In this document: positions 10,457 to 17,996 of the stretch, one piece after another
Layout of the letters: each line of letters opens with the position of its first letter
Numbering within the stretch: position 1 is the first letter of the stretch
Program-made: the position numbers and the translations under genes
From: Leclercia adecarboxylata
GTDB taxonomy: Bacteria; Pseudomonadota; Gammaproteobacteria; Enterobacterales; Enterobacteriaceae
Direction of reading: 5' to 3'
NCBI GenBank assembly: GCA_002360945.1
Contig: DERO01000029.1
Span: forward strand, 113,328 to 177,327
DNA length: 64,000 bases
Notes under the pieces: generated by a model
Told to the model about the DNA's origin: nothing
The model's database searches: none
The model's input: the letters and a program-made list of their open reading frames with translations, nothing else

Positions 10457-10484
10457 CGTTAAAGGTTACATGTAACCTTTAACG
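10457..10484. promoter_or_regulatory. 28-bp perfect palindrome, candidate operator of the alpha-glucoside operon
   Basis: Both 14-base arms (CGTTAAAGGTTACA and its exact complement) meet without a loop. The site lies 107 bases before the EIICB start, in the 10305-10590 gap that divides it from the divergent yfhM. A second, 15-bp A/T-rich palindrome (TTGTTTT-T-AAAACAA, 10489-10503) follows five bases later. A half-site TCACA at 10451-10455 could belong to a weak CRP box. Length and symmetry suit a dimeric or tetrameric repressor, most simply the RpiR-type regulator at 14449-15219; that link is inference. Confidence 0.65.
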
Positions 10485-10527
10485 TCATTTGTTTTTAAAA
10501 CAATAAGATAGCTGGATAACTCTCCGC

Positions 10528-10554
10528 TTGACCTGCTAATTTTAATGCTATGAC
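10528..10554 (+). promoter_or_regulatory. Possible promoter of the alpha-glucoside operon
   Basis: TTGACC at 10528-10533 and TATGAC at 10549-10554 resemble sigma-70 hexamers, but the 15-bp spacer is short. They lie downstream of both palindromes and 37 bases before the EIICB start, a sensible place for a regulated promoter. Confidence 0.35.
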
Positions 10555-10590
10555 GCACCCTGAGTGCGCGGTTCAATAAGAGAGAACGAC

Positions 10591-12135
10591 ATGAAACGAG
10601 CCGTGAATGCCCTACAAAATTTCGGAAAATCACTGTACGGACCGGTACTTATCCTGCCGATTGTCGGTCTTTTCATCGCTTTTGGTAATGTGTTGGGTAA
10701 CGGTGCCCTTGCCGGGTATCTGCCCTTCCTCGGTAATCCGCTGATCCAGAGCATCGGCCAGCTGATTTCAAAATCTGCCGTCTCGGTGCTGGTGAACCTG
10801 GCGCTGGTATTTGCCGTGGGGATCCCCATTGGTCTGGCCACGCGTGACAAAGGTTACGCGGCGCTGATTGGCCTGGTGACCTTCGTGGTGTTTATCAACG
10901 CCATGAACGTGACCCTGAATCTGCAGGGCGCGCTGGCCCCGGCAGACCAGATGAAAGCCGCCGGACAGAGCATGGTGCTCGGCGTACAGGTGCTGGAGAT
11001 GGGCGTGTTTGCCGGGATCCTCACCGGCGCGCTGTCGGGCTACCTGTATAACAAATACTCCGGGGTGCAGTTTAACGGCGCGATGGCGATCTACTCGGGG
11101 CACTGCTTCGTCGCCATCATTATGCTGCCGGTCTCGATGCTGCTCGGGGTGGTGATGAGCGAGCTGTGGCCGTTTGCCCAGCATGGAATCAGTACCATGG
11201 CCCTGGCCATCAAAGGATCAGGGGCGTTTGGTGTAGCCATTTACGGTTTCCTTGAGCGTATTCTGGTGCCGACCGGCCTGCACCATCTGGTCTATACCCC
11301 TTTCCTCTATACCGAACTGGGCGGTACCCAGGAGGTCTGCGGTGCAACCTACCACGGCGCGCGCAACATCTACTTTGCCGAGATGGCCTGCCCGGACGTG
11401 AAACAGCTCAGCAGCACCGCGGTGTGGGATGCCCGCGGCATCAGCAAGATGTTTGGCCTGCCTGCCGCCGCGCTGGCAATGTATGTCACCGCTAAACCGG
11501 AGCGTAAAGCCGCGGCGAAAGCGATTCTGATCCCGGCCGCGCTCACCTCCCTGCTGGTGGGGGTGACCGAGCCGATTGAGTTCTCCTTCCTGTTCGTCGC
11601 CCCGCTGCTGTTTGTGGTGCACGCGGTGCTGACCGGGATCGGCATGATGCTCTTTTATCTGCTGGGCGTTCACGCCATCGGGGCCAACGGCATCATCGAT
11701 TTCATTCTTTATAACCTGCCGCTGGGCACCGAAAAATCCAACTGGCCGATGTACATCCTGGTCGGGCTGATCATGTTCGCCCTTTACTTCGTCATCTTCC
11801 GCTTCCTGATCCTGCATTTCCGCATGAAGACACCAGGGCGTGAAGAGGAGGATCAGGAGACCCGTCTGTACAGCAAGCAGGAGTACCAGGCGAAAGGCAG
11901 CAATGATGGTCTGGGCGAGGCGATTGTCGTCGGCCTCGGCGGACGTGAAAACATCGAAGTGGTGGATAACTGCTACACCCGCCTGCGCGTCACGGTGAAA
12001 GACGTTGCCATCATCGACGAGCCGCGGCTCAAGGCGACGGGCGCGAAAGGCATTATCAAGCAAGGTAACAACGTTCAGGTGGTCTACGGGCTGCATGTCA
12101 AAAAAATGCGAGAAGCGGTCGAGACGGTTCTCTGA
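10591..12135 (+). CDS. aglA: PTS alpha-glucoside transporter, EIICB
   Basis: Membrane permease and phosphotransferase of the PTS glucose superfamily: imports and phosphorylates an alpha-glucoside. The 514-aa product has an N-terminal EIIC domain with about ten hydrophobic helices (residues about 10-420), including the conserved GVTEPIEFSFLF. The C-terminal EIIB domain carries the phosphorylated cysteine in VVDNCYTRLRV (Cys461). No EIIA domain is fused, so EIIA-Glc (Crr) must supply phosphate. The ATG at 10591 is preferred over an upstream in-frame GTG at 10564 because GAGAG precedes it. Substrate assignment comes from family resemblance and from the adjacent GH4 6-phospho-alpha-glucosidase; sucrose isomers or maltose-type sugars are likely but unproven. 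The symbol follows the Klebsiella aglAB arrangement and is tentative. Confidence 0.85.
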   Translation: MKRAVNALQNFGKSLYGPVLILPIVGLFIAFGNVLGNGALAGYLPFLGNPLIQSIGQLISKSAVSVLVNLALVFAVGIPIGLATRDKGYAALIGLVTFVVFINAMNVTLNLQGALAPADQMKAAGQSMVLGVQVLEMGVFAGILTGALSGYLYNKYSGVQFNGAMAIYSGHCFVAIIMLPVSMLLGVVMSELWPFAQHGISTMALAIKGSGAFGVAIYGFLERILVPTGLHHLVYTPFLYTELGGTQEVCGATYHGARNIYFAEMACPDVKQLSSTAVWDARGISKMFGLPAAALAMYVTAKPERKAAAKAILIPAALTSLLVGVTEPIEFSFLFVAPLLFVVHAVLTGIGMMLFYLLGVHAIGANGIIDFILYNLPLGTEKSNWPMYILVGLIMFALYFVIFRFLILHFRMKTPGREEEDQETRLYSKQEYQAKGSNDGLGEAIVVGLGGRENIEVVDNCYTRLRVTVKDVAIIDEPRLKATGAKGIIKQGNNVQVVYGLHVKKMREAVETVL

Positions 12136-12146
12136 AGGAGATAAAC

Positions 12147-13514
12147 ATGATTACCCCCCCATTTATTCTCTCTATCGCCGGTGGTGGCAGCACCTATACG
12201 CCCGGGATTGTGAAAAGCCTGATGGTGCAGCTGGATAAATTCCCGCTGGCGGAAATTCGCCTCTACGACATTGATGCCGCGCGGCAGAACACCATCGCCC
12301 CGGTGGTGGAGAAGGTGATTCGCGATCACAGCCAGAGCATCAAATTTACCGTCACCAGCGACCCGGAAGTGGCGTTCAGCGGGGCTCATTTCGTCTTCGC
12401 CCAGATGCGCGTCGGCCAGTACAAAATGCGCGAGCAGGATGAGAAGATCCCCCTGCGTCACGGTGTCGTCGGCCAGGAGACCTGCGGCCCGGGCGGGCTG
12501 GCATACGGCCTGCGCACCATCCTGCCGATGGTTGAGCTGATCGACATGGTTGACCGCTACGCCCATGAGAAGGCGTGGATCGTTAACTACTCCAACCCGG
12601 CGGCCATCGTCGCCGAGGGCGTGCGCCGTCTGCGCCCGGAGGCGCGCGTGCTGAACATTTGCGATATGCCGGTGGCGGCGATGCGTAACATGGGGGCCAT
12701 TCTGGGGGTGGATCGCCACAAGCTGGAGGTGGACTACTTCGGCCTGAACCATTTCGGCTGGTTTACCCGCGTGCTGGTGGATGGCGAAGATAAATTGCCG
12801 GAACTGCGCCGCCATGTCGCGAAATTTGGTCTGCTGACCGAAGATGCGGCCAAAACCGACCCGCAGCACTCGGATCCGTCGTGGGTGAAAACCTGGCGCA
12901 ACATCAAGCCGATCATGGATAACTTCCCGGAATATCTGCCGAACCCGTATCTGCAGTACTACCTGATGCCGAATCAGATCGTTGAGCATCAGAACCCGGA
13001 CTATACCCGCGCCAACGAAGTGATGAACGGTCGCGAGAAAAAGCTCTTTGCCGCCGCCGAAGAGTATAAACAGACCGGCATCCTGCCGGATGCGTTCCAC
13101 GTCGGGGTGCACGGCGAGTTTATCGTGGATGTGGCCCGTTCGCTGGCGTTTAACCTGCGCCAGCGCCACCTGGTGATGGTGGAAAACCGGGGGGCGATCG
13201 TCAACCTGCCTTACGACGCGATGGTCGAGGTCCCGGCCTATATCACAAGCGAAGGGCCAGAGCCGATCCGCATCGGCCAGGTCCCGCTGTTCCATCAGAC
13301 TCTGCTGCAACAGCAGCTGGCGTCCGAGCAGCTGCTGGTGGAAGCCACCATCGAAGGCAGCTACGAGAAAGCATTGCAGGCATTCACCCTGAACCGCACC
13401 GTGCCGACCATGGAACACGCAAAAGCGATTCTGGATGAGATGATTGAGGCCAACCGGGAATACTGGCCGGCGCTGCAAAAAGCCTGGCAGGATGGGGAAG
13501 CGGTGAAAAAATAA
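12147..13514 (+). CDS. aglB: 6-phospho-alpha-glucosidase, glycoside hydrolase family 4
   Basis: Cytoplasmic NAD+ and metal-dependent hydrolase that splits the phosphorylated disaccharide delivered by the upstream PTS. The 455-aa protein opens with the dinucleotide-binding motif AGGGSTYTPG (11-20). The motif CDMP (172-175) is diagnostic for GH4 enzymes acting on 6-phospho-alpha-glucosides; beta-specific members have CN-type motifs. Metal-ligand candidates are Cys172 and His202 (GLNHFGWF). Its AAGGAG ribosome binding site overlaps the EIICB stop region and the genes are 11 bases apart, so they are co-transcribed. It resembles Klebsiella AglB and E. coli GlvA. Confidence 0.9.
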   Translation: MITPPFILSIAGGGSTYTPGIVKSLMVQLDKFPLAEIRLYDIDAARQNTIAPVVEKVIRDHSQSIKFTVTSDPEVAFSGAHFVFAQMRVGQYKMREQDEKIPLRHGVVGQETCGPGGLAYGLRTILPMVELIDMVDRYAHEKAWIVNYSNPAAIVAEGVRRLRPEARVLNICDMPVAAMRNMGAILGVDRHKLEVDYFGLNHFGWFTRVLVDGEDKLPELRRHVAKFGLLTEDAAKTDPQHSDPSWVKTWRNIKPIMDNFPEYLPNPYLQYYLMPNQIVEHQNPDYTRANEVMNGREKKLFAAAEEYKQTGILPDAFHVGVHGEFIVDVARSLAFNLRQRHLVMVENRGAIVNLPYDAMVEVPAYITSEGPEPIRIGQVPLFHQTLLQQQLASEQLLVEATIEGSYEKALQAFTLNRTVPTMEHAKAILDEMIEANREYWPALQKAWQDGEAVKK

Positions 13515-13544
13515 GGGCTTGCTCGCGAGTTGAACGTGGTTCGC

Positions 13545-13572
13545 TTGTCGGTGTCAGAAAAAACACCGACAA
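13545..13572 (+). other. Hairpin between aglB and sseA
   Basis: TTGTCGGTGT pairs with ACACCGACAA (10 bp, loop CAGAAAAA). No T-run follows, so it is probably an intercistronic stabiliser or weak attenuator rather than a full terminator. It separates the accessory agl genes from conserved sseA. Confidence 0.5.
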
Positions 13573-13603
13573 TCCATCAATGGATTCATTAATGGAGGCA
13601 CCC

Positions 13604-14449
13604 ATGTCCACCTCATATTTTGTCGCAGCCGAGTGGCTGATTGAGCACAGTGACGACCCTGAAGTCCAGATCCTCGACGCGCGCATGGCGCCGCCAGGCC
13701 AGGAGCATCGTGACGTTCCCGCGGAATACCGCGCCGGGCATCTGCCGGGTGCGGTATTTTTTGATATCGAAGCCCTCTCCGATCACACCTCTCCCCTGCC
13801 GCACATGATGCCACGTCCGGAAGCCTTTGCCGTGGCGATGCGCGAGCTGGGCGTTAGCAGCGACAAGCATCTGGTGATTTACGATGAAGGGAATCTCTTC
13901 TCCGCCCCACGCGCGTGGTGGATGCTGAAAACCTTCGGCGTGGAAAAGGTGTCGATTCTGGCGGGCGGTCTTACCGGCTGGCAGCGGGCTGAGTTACCGC
14001 TCCAGCAGGGCGATGTCTCCCTGCCGGATGGCGATTTTGACGCCACCTTCGATGCCGGAGCGGTCAAGCGCGTCACCGACGTGCTGCTGGCAAGTCACGA
14101 GCAGACGGCGCAGATTGTCGATGCCCGCCCTGCCCCGCGCTTTAACGCCGAAGCCGACGAGCCGCGTCCGGGCCTTAAGCGCGGCCATATCCCCGGCGCG
14201 CGTAACGTGCCCTGGGGCGATCTGGTGTTTGAGGGTGAACTGAAAACCACCGACGAGCTGCGGGAGATTTTCTCTCGTCAGGGGGTGGATCTGCATCAGC
14301 CGATCGTCGCCAGCTGCGGCTCCGGCGTGACCGCCTGCGTGGTTATTCTGGCGCTGGCGACCCTCGGCAAAACCGACGTCACGCTGTACGACGGCGCGTG
14401 GAGCGAATGGGGTGCCCGGGACGATCTGCCGGTTGAACCGACCCCATAA
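13604..14449 (+). CDS. sseA: 3-mercaptopyruvate sulfurtransferase
   Basis: Transfers sulfur from 3-mercaptopyruvate to thiophilic acceptors. The protein is 281 aa with two rhodanese domains (about 1-140 and 160-281). The active-site loop CGSGVTA carries the catalytic Cys238. The start MSTSYFVAAEW at 13604 is chosen because GGAGG lies six bases upstream; an upstream in-frame ATG at 13580 would add eight residues. In E. coli sseA sits directly between yfhM and sseB. Here the alpha-glucoside genes precede it and a regulator overlaps its stop codon, so accessory genes flank it on both sides. Confidence 0.96.
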   Translation: MSTSYFVAAEWLIEHSDDPEVQILDARMAPPGQEHRDVPAEYRAGHLPGAVFFDIEALSDHTSPLPHMMPRPEAFAVAMRELGVSSDKHLVIYDEGNLFSAPRAWWMLKTFGVEKVSILAGGLTGWQRAELPLQQGDVSLPDGDFDATFDAGAVKRVTDVLLASHEQTAQIVDARPAPRFNAEADEPRPGLKRGHIPGARNVPWGDLVFEGELKTTDELREIFSRQGVDLHQPIVASCGSGVTACVVILALATLGKTDVTLYDGAWSEWGARDDLPVEPTP

Positions 14450-15219
14450 TGGATAATCGCCTGGCGACACTGTTAACGCGCGGGGAGTCTCTGACCCGCG
14501 CAGAGTATCGCGTGCTGGCCCATCTCACCGAGCATCCCCTGCTGGTGGGCCACATTCGGGTGCGGGAGCTGGCGCAGGCGACCTTTGTCTCCACCGCCAC
14601 CATTATGCGCCTGTGCCGCAAGCTGGGGTTTAGCGGCTTTAGCGAGTTCATCTGGCACTGCAAGCAGCTGCTGAGCGATACCCCGCACATCGCCGCTGAA
14701 ACCCGGCAGCCCGATGAATTACCCGCGCTGTTTAATCAGTTTATCGCTAACTATCAGCAGACCTTTCAGTGGGCCACGGCGGAGAAACGCCGCCGGTTTG
14801 CCGAGCTGCTGCGCGACAAGGAGAGCTTCTTTCTCTACGGCGCGGGGTTTTCCTATCTGTTTGCCGAATACCTGACCAAGAAGTTACAGGTGCTGGGCAA
14901 GACGGCGTTTATCTCCGGCCCTGGCGACAGCCGCAATATCTTTCTCAGCAATGCCTCGCGCTACCAGGTGTTCATCGCGGTTTCGCGCAGCGGGGAAACG
15001 GAGCAGGTGCTGGATAAGGTGCGGATCGCGCAGAACGTGGGGATGACGGTGGTGGCCTTTACCCGGGCGTCGGCGAATAGCCTGGCGGGGATGGCGGATC
15101 TGCATTTTGCGCTGTACGACGAAGCGGTGCATTTCGCCGCCGAAGCCGCAGGAGTAACCTCGTTTGAGTCGAACCTGGTGCTGCTGATGGATTTACTGTT
15201 GCTGGAAGCAACGGGGTGA
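14449..15219 (+). CDS. MurR/RpiR-family transcriptional regulator with SIS domain
   Basis: A 256-aa protein with an N-terminal HTH_6 domain (about 1-80; RELAQATFVSTATIMRLCRK) and a C-terminal SIS sugar-phosphate-binding domain (about 120-250; FFLYGAGFS, VSRSGET). Such proteins sense phosphosugars and control adjacent sugar operons, usually as repressors. Its ATG overlaps the sseA stop (TAATG), so it is translated from the same message as sseA. The likely target is the upstream EIICB/GH4 operon and the likely ligand a 6-phospho-alpha-glucoside, both inferred from position. I do not recognise a standard symbol. Confidence 0.85.
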   Translation: MDNRLATLLTRGESLTRAEYRVLAHLTEHPLLVGHIRVRELAQATFVSTATIMRLCRKLGFSGFSEFIWHCKQLLSDTPHIAAETRQPDELPALFNQFIANYQQTFQWATAEKRRRFAELLRDKESFFLYGAGFSYLFAEYLTKKLQVLGKTAFISGPGDSRNIFLSNASRYQVFIAVSRSGETEQVLDKVRIAQNVGMTVVAFTRASANSLAGMADLHFALYDEAVHFAAEAAGVTSFESNLVLLMDLLLLEATG

Positions 15220-15238
15220 AGGCTCACCCCGCAAGGGC

Positions 15239-16015
15239 TCAGATAATACGGTTGTTTTTGAAATCGCGCAGGAAGCCACCCCAGCGGCGCTCATAGAACG
15301 GCGTGATGTGCTCGGTGATAAAGTGGCTGATGCCCTTCTCGCCTTTTACGACCCGGCAGATATCGATCGGCTCGTCACCCGGCAGGGTGTCGGTCGCCAC
15401 GCTGCCCGCGGCCTGAATGATGTCATCGATTTCACCATCCGCCTCAATGCCAATCAGCAGCACCGGCTGTTCGTCGGCCTGCTCTTTGATCGAGCAGAGA
15501 AACGCCCGTTTCACCGGTTTGATGGTCTGGAAAAGCGTGGTCAGAGAGTCGATCATCTGCGCCGGTGGCTCGGCCACTTCCGACAGCAGCAGCGACTCAC
15601 CGCCCTCCAGCACCTCCTGGGTGCTGAGCGGGTTGCCCTCTTCGCCAATCAGATGGCTGATTTCGCGCGGGGTGAACTCTTTCCCGGTCGGCAGTTTGGC
15701 GTTCAGAAACAGGGTTTCGCCCAGCGTCATCTCAAACAGGGTGCGTACCGGCATCACCACGAAGGCCTGCTCATCTTCTACCGCTTCCTGTAAGGCTTCC
15801 AGCGAGGAGAAGAACGGGATCACCGAGGTACCGTCGTCCTTTTCCCAGTGCAGCAGATCCAGTGCACTGTCCTCAACAACCTGCTCACCTTCCGCCGCAG
15901 TGCCTGGCACCCAGACGGTGGACTCCAGCAGCGTGCGGAAGAATGCCGGACGATGGGCAGGCTCGGTGGCCGCTTTCTCCAGCAGGATTTCTAATTCGTT
16001 TTTGGTTTCTGACAT
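15239..16015 (-). CDS. sseB: SseB family protein (enhanced serine sensitivity)
   Basis: A 258-aa cytoplasmic protein of the SseB family, the same length as the E. coli protein, starting MSETKNELEILLEKAATEP. In E. coli its name comes from a serine-sensitivity phenotype; no reaction is known. It lies convergent with the regulator ending at 15219, only 19 bases apart. A REP pair separates it from pepB upstream. Confidence 0.93.
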   Translation of the reverse strand: MSETKNELEILLEKAATEPAHRPAFFRTLLESTVWVPGTAAEGEQVVEDSALDLLHWEKDDGTSVIPFFSSLEALQEAVEDEQAFVVMPVRTLFEMTLGETLFLNAKLPTGKEFTPREISHLIGEEGNPLSTQEVLEGGESLLLSEVAEPPAQMIDSLTTLFQTIKPVKRAFLCSIKEQADEQPVLLIGIEADGEIDDIIQAAGSVATDTLPGDEPIDICRVVKGEKGISHFITEHITPFYERRWGGFLRDFKNNRII

Positions 16016-16035
16016 AGACTCACTACTTCAAAAAT

Positions 16036-16103
16036 GCCGGGTGGCGCTTCGCTTACCCGGCCTACAAAACCCGTAGGCCCGCGCAAGCGCAGCGCCGCCG
16101 GGC
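16036..16103. repeat. REP pair (BIME) between pepB and sseB
   Basis: Two inverted repetitive extragenic palindromes face each other: one at 16036-16065 containing GCCGGGTGGCGCTTCGCTTA, and its inverted partner at 16073-16103 ending GCCGCCGGGC. They fill almost the whole pepB-sseB spacer. They probably stabilise or terminate the pepB transcript. Confidence 0.85.
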
Positions 16104-16110
16104 AAGCCAA

Positions 16111-17397
16111 TTACTCAGCCGTCAGCAGGTTCGCTACGGTACGCACGCCCAGACCGGTTGCGCCAGCAGACCACTGCTCGACTGCCGCTTTGCGGTAGGT
16201 GGCGGAGCAGTCAATGTGCAGCCAGCCTTCGCGGTAGTTCTCAACAAAGTGAGACAGGAAACCTGCTGCAGTGCTTGCACCCGCCGGGTACGCCGCGCTG
16301 GCGGTATTGTTCAGTTCGGCAAAGTTTGACGGCAGCTGGCTGCGGTGGAACTCGGCCAGCGGCAGGCGCCAGAACGGTTCGTTCTCGGCGGCGGCGCTCG
16401 CCAGCAGTCGGGCAGCCAGCTTGTCGTCGAAGCTGAACAGCGCGTGGTAGTCATTGCCCAACGCGGTTTTCGCCGCACCGGTCAGGGTTGCCATGTCGAT
16501 AATCAGCTCGGGTTTCTGCGCGGAAGCGTCAATCAGGCCATCCGCCAGCACCAGACGGCCTTCGGCGTCGGTGTTCATCACTTCGACGTTCTTGCCGTTA
16601 CGGTAGCGAATGATGTCGCCCAGCTTGAAGGCGTTACCGCTCACCATGTTATCCGCACAGCACAGATACAGCTTCACGCGCTTGTTCAGGCCGCGGGTGA
16701 TGGCAAAAGCCAGCGCGCCGGTAATGGTAGCCGCGCCGCCCATGTCGGACTTCATCGAGTCCATGAACGCGCTCTGCTTCAGGCTGTAACCGCCGGTATC
16801 AAAGGTAATGCCTTTCCCGACCAGGCAGGCGAATACCGGGGCCGCTTTATCACCGGTTGGATTGTAATCCAGCGCCAGCAGCACCGGAGGACGCTCAGAG
16901 CCGCGACCGACGGTGTGGATGCCCATGTAGTTCTGCTCGCGCAGATCTTCACCTTTGGTGATGCGATAAGACATCTTGTCGCCAGCGACGTTGCTCAGCA
17001 GATCCACCGCGCGCTGCGCCAGCTGTTCCGGGCCCAGCTCTTCCGCCGGGGCGTTAATGGTGTCGCGTACCCAGTCGATAATTTTCAGGCGGCTTTCCAG
17101 CTCTGTTTGACCGGCTTCGTCGAGGTTGGCCCACTCAATTTTACGGGTGCCTTTCGGACCTTTGTAGCCTGCCCAGAATGCCCAGCTGCGATCGGTGTCC
17201 CAGCCTTCGCCATCGAGGGAGACATGCTTAATGCCCAGGCCGTCAATTTTACGCGCCGCGCGCTGGATCAGAGCTAAATCGTCACTGCCGTTCAGGTGCA
17301 GGGTAACACCGTCATTGTTGATGCTGTAAGTGGCTTTTTCACCCCAGCGCGCATCGGCAGGCTGAGTAGAGAGCGTAATCTTCATCGCTTCGGTCAT
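16111..17397 (-). CDS. pepB: Peptidase B (leucyl aminopeptidase family M17)
   Basis: Cytosolic Mn-dependent aminopeptidase that finishes peptide turnover. The protein is 428 aa; E. coli PepB has 427. It carries the M17 signature NTDAEGRL and the metal and catalytic site segment [14 protein letters not shown], with Asp and Lys in the expected order. It begins [14 protein letters not shown]; a second Met at residue 5 is an alternative start. It lies downstream of iscX on the same strand but behind a terminator-like hairpin, so it probably has partly independent expression. Confidence 0.96.
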   Translation of the reverse strand: MTEAMKITLSTQPADARWGEKATYSINNDGVTLHLNGSDDLALIQRAARKIDGLGIKHVSLDGEGWDTDRSWAFWAGYKGPKGTRKIEWANLDEAGQTELESRLKIIDWVRDTINAPAEELGPEQLAQRAVDLLSNVAGDKMSYRITKGEDLREQNYMGIHTVGRGSERPPVLLALDYNPTGDKAAPVFACLVGKGITFDTGGYSLKQSAFMDSMKSDMGGAATITGALAFAITRGLNKRVKLYLCCADNMVSGNAFKLGDIIRYRNGKNVEVMNTDAEGRLVLADGLIDASAQKPELIIDMATLTGAAKTALGNDYHALFSFDDKLAARLLASAAAENEPFWRLPLAEFHRSQLPSNFAELNNTASAAYPAGASTAAGFLSHFVENYREGWLHIDCSATYRKAAVEQWSAGATGLGVRTVANLLTAE

Positions 17398-17414
17398 TTT
17401 TATTTATCCTTATT

Positions 17415-17451
17415 AGCAACAAGCAAACGGGCCGCCTGAAGGCAGCCCGTT
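17415..17451 (-). terminator. Terminator at the end of the isc operon
   Basis: On the minus strand AACGGGCTGCC pairs with GGCGGCCCGTT around a TTCA loop (11 pairs with one T.G), followed by TTGCTTGTT. It lies just past the iscX stop and before the pepB start, so it should reduce read-through into pepB. Confidence 0.75.
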
Positions 17452-17457
17452 ACGTTT

Positions 17458-17658
17458 TTATTCTGCTTCGTCTAACCAGACTAGCAGAATCGCCTCCAGA
17501 ACTTTTTCATTGGATGCGTTAGGATCGTCGTCAAACTCTTCCAGATCGCAAATCCACTGATGCATATCGGTGAAGCGTACGGTCTTCGGATCGAGATCCG
17601 GGTTGGCGTCGTACAGCGCCTCGCCGATTTCACGGCTGTCTGTCCACTTCAGTCCCAT
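17458..17658 (-). CDS. iscX: Fe-S assembly protein IscX
   Basis: A small acidic protein of 66 aa ([20 protein letters not shown]) that binds IscS and iron and tunes the rate of cluster assembly. The ATG at 17656-17658 is taken as the start because it matches the known N terminus and follows the fdx stop by one base; the frame stays open for 20 further codons inside fdx. It is the last gene of the isc operon. Confidence 0.95.
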   Translation of the reverse strand: MGLKWTDSREIGEALYDANPDLDPKTVRFTDMHQWICDLEEFDDDPNASNEKVLEAILLVWLDEAE

Positions 17659-17659
17659 A

Positions 17660-17995
17660 TTAATGCTCGCGTGCGTGGTTAAGCGTATAACGCGGAAGTT
17701 CGACCACCAGATCTTCATCGGTGACGCGCGCCTGACAGCTCAGACGGCTTTCCGGCTCCAGACCCCATGCTTTATCCAGCATGTCGTCTTCATCTTCTGT
17801 GCTCTCCGCAAGAGAGTCAAACCCCTCGCGAACGATGCAGTGGCAGGTCGTGCAGGCACAGGATTTTTCACAGGCGTGTTCCACTTCGATACCGTTACGC
17901 AGGGCAACGTTAAGGATGGTTTCGCCGGTCTCAGCTTCCAGAACTGCACCATCCGGACAGAGGTCCGCATGAGGCAAAATAACAATCTTTGGCAT
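17660..17995 (-). CDS. fdx: [2Fe-2S] ferredoxin of the isc system
   Basis: An electron carrier for ISC cluster synthesis, 111 aa. Cluster ligands are Cys42, Cys48, Cys51 ([14 protein letters not shown]) and Cys87 (LSCQAR); Cys46 is the extra non-ligand cysteine typical of this adrenodoxin-like group. It lies one base after hscA and one base before iscX, so the end of the operon is tightly coupled. Confidence 0.97.
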   Translation of the reverse strand: MPKIVILPHADLCPDGAVLEAETGETILNVALRNGIEVEHACEKSCACTTCHCIVREGFDSLAESTEDEDDMLDKAWGLEPESRLSCQARVTDEDLVVELPRYTLNHAREH

Positions 17996-17996
17996 A

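Noticed and set aside
12084..13478. 464-codon minus-strand frame
   Set aside because: Antisense to the GH4 gene, which has full family motifs; the opposite frame has none.
10305..15219. The alpha-glucoside region as a recent island with integration sites
   Set aside because: I saw no flanking direct repeats, tRNA or recombinase, and its base composition looks like its neighbours, so only accessory status is claimed.
17659..17718. 20-codon upstream extension of iscX
   Set aside because: It overlaps the end of fdx and precedes the well-known IscX N terminus [12 protein letters not shown].
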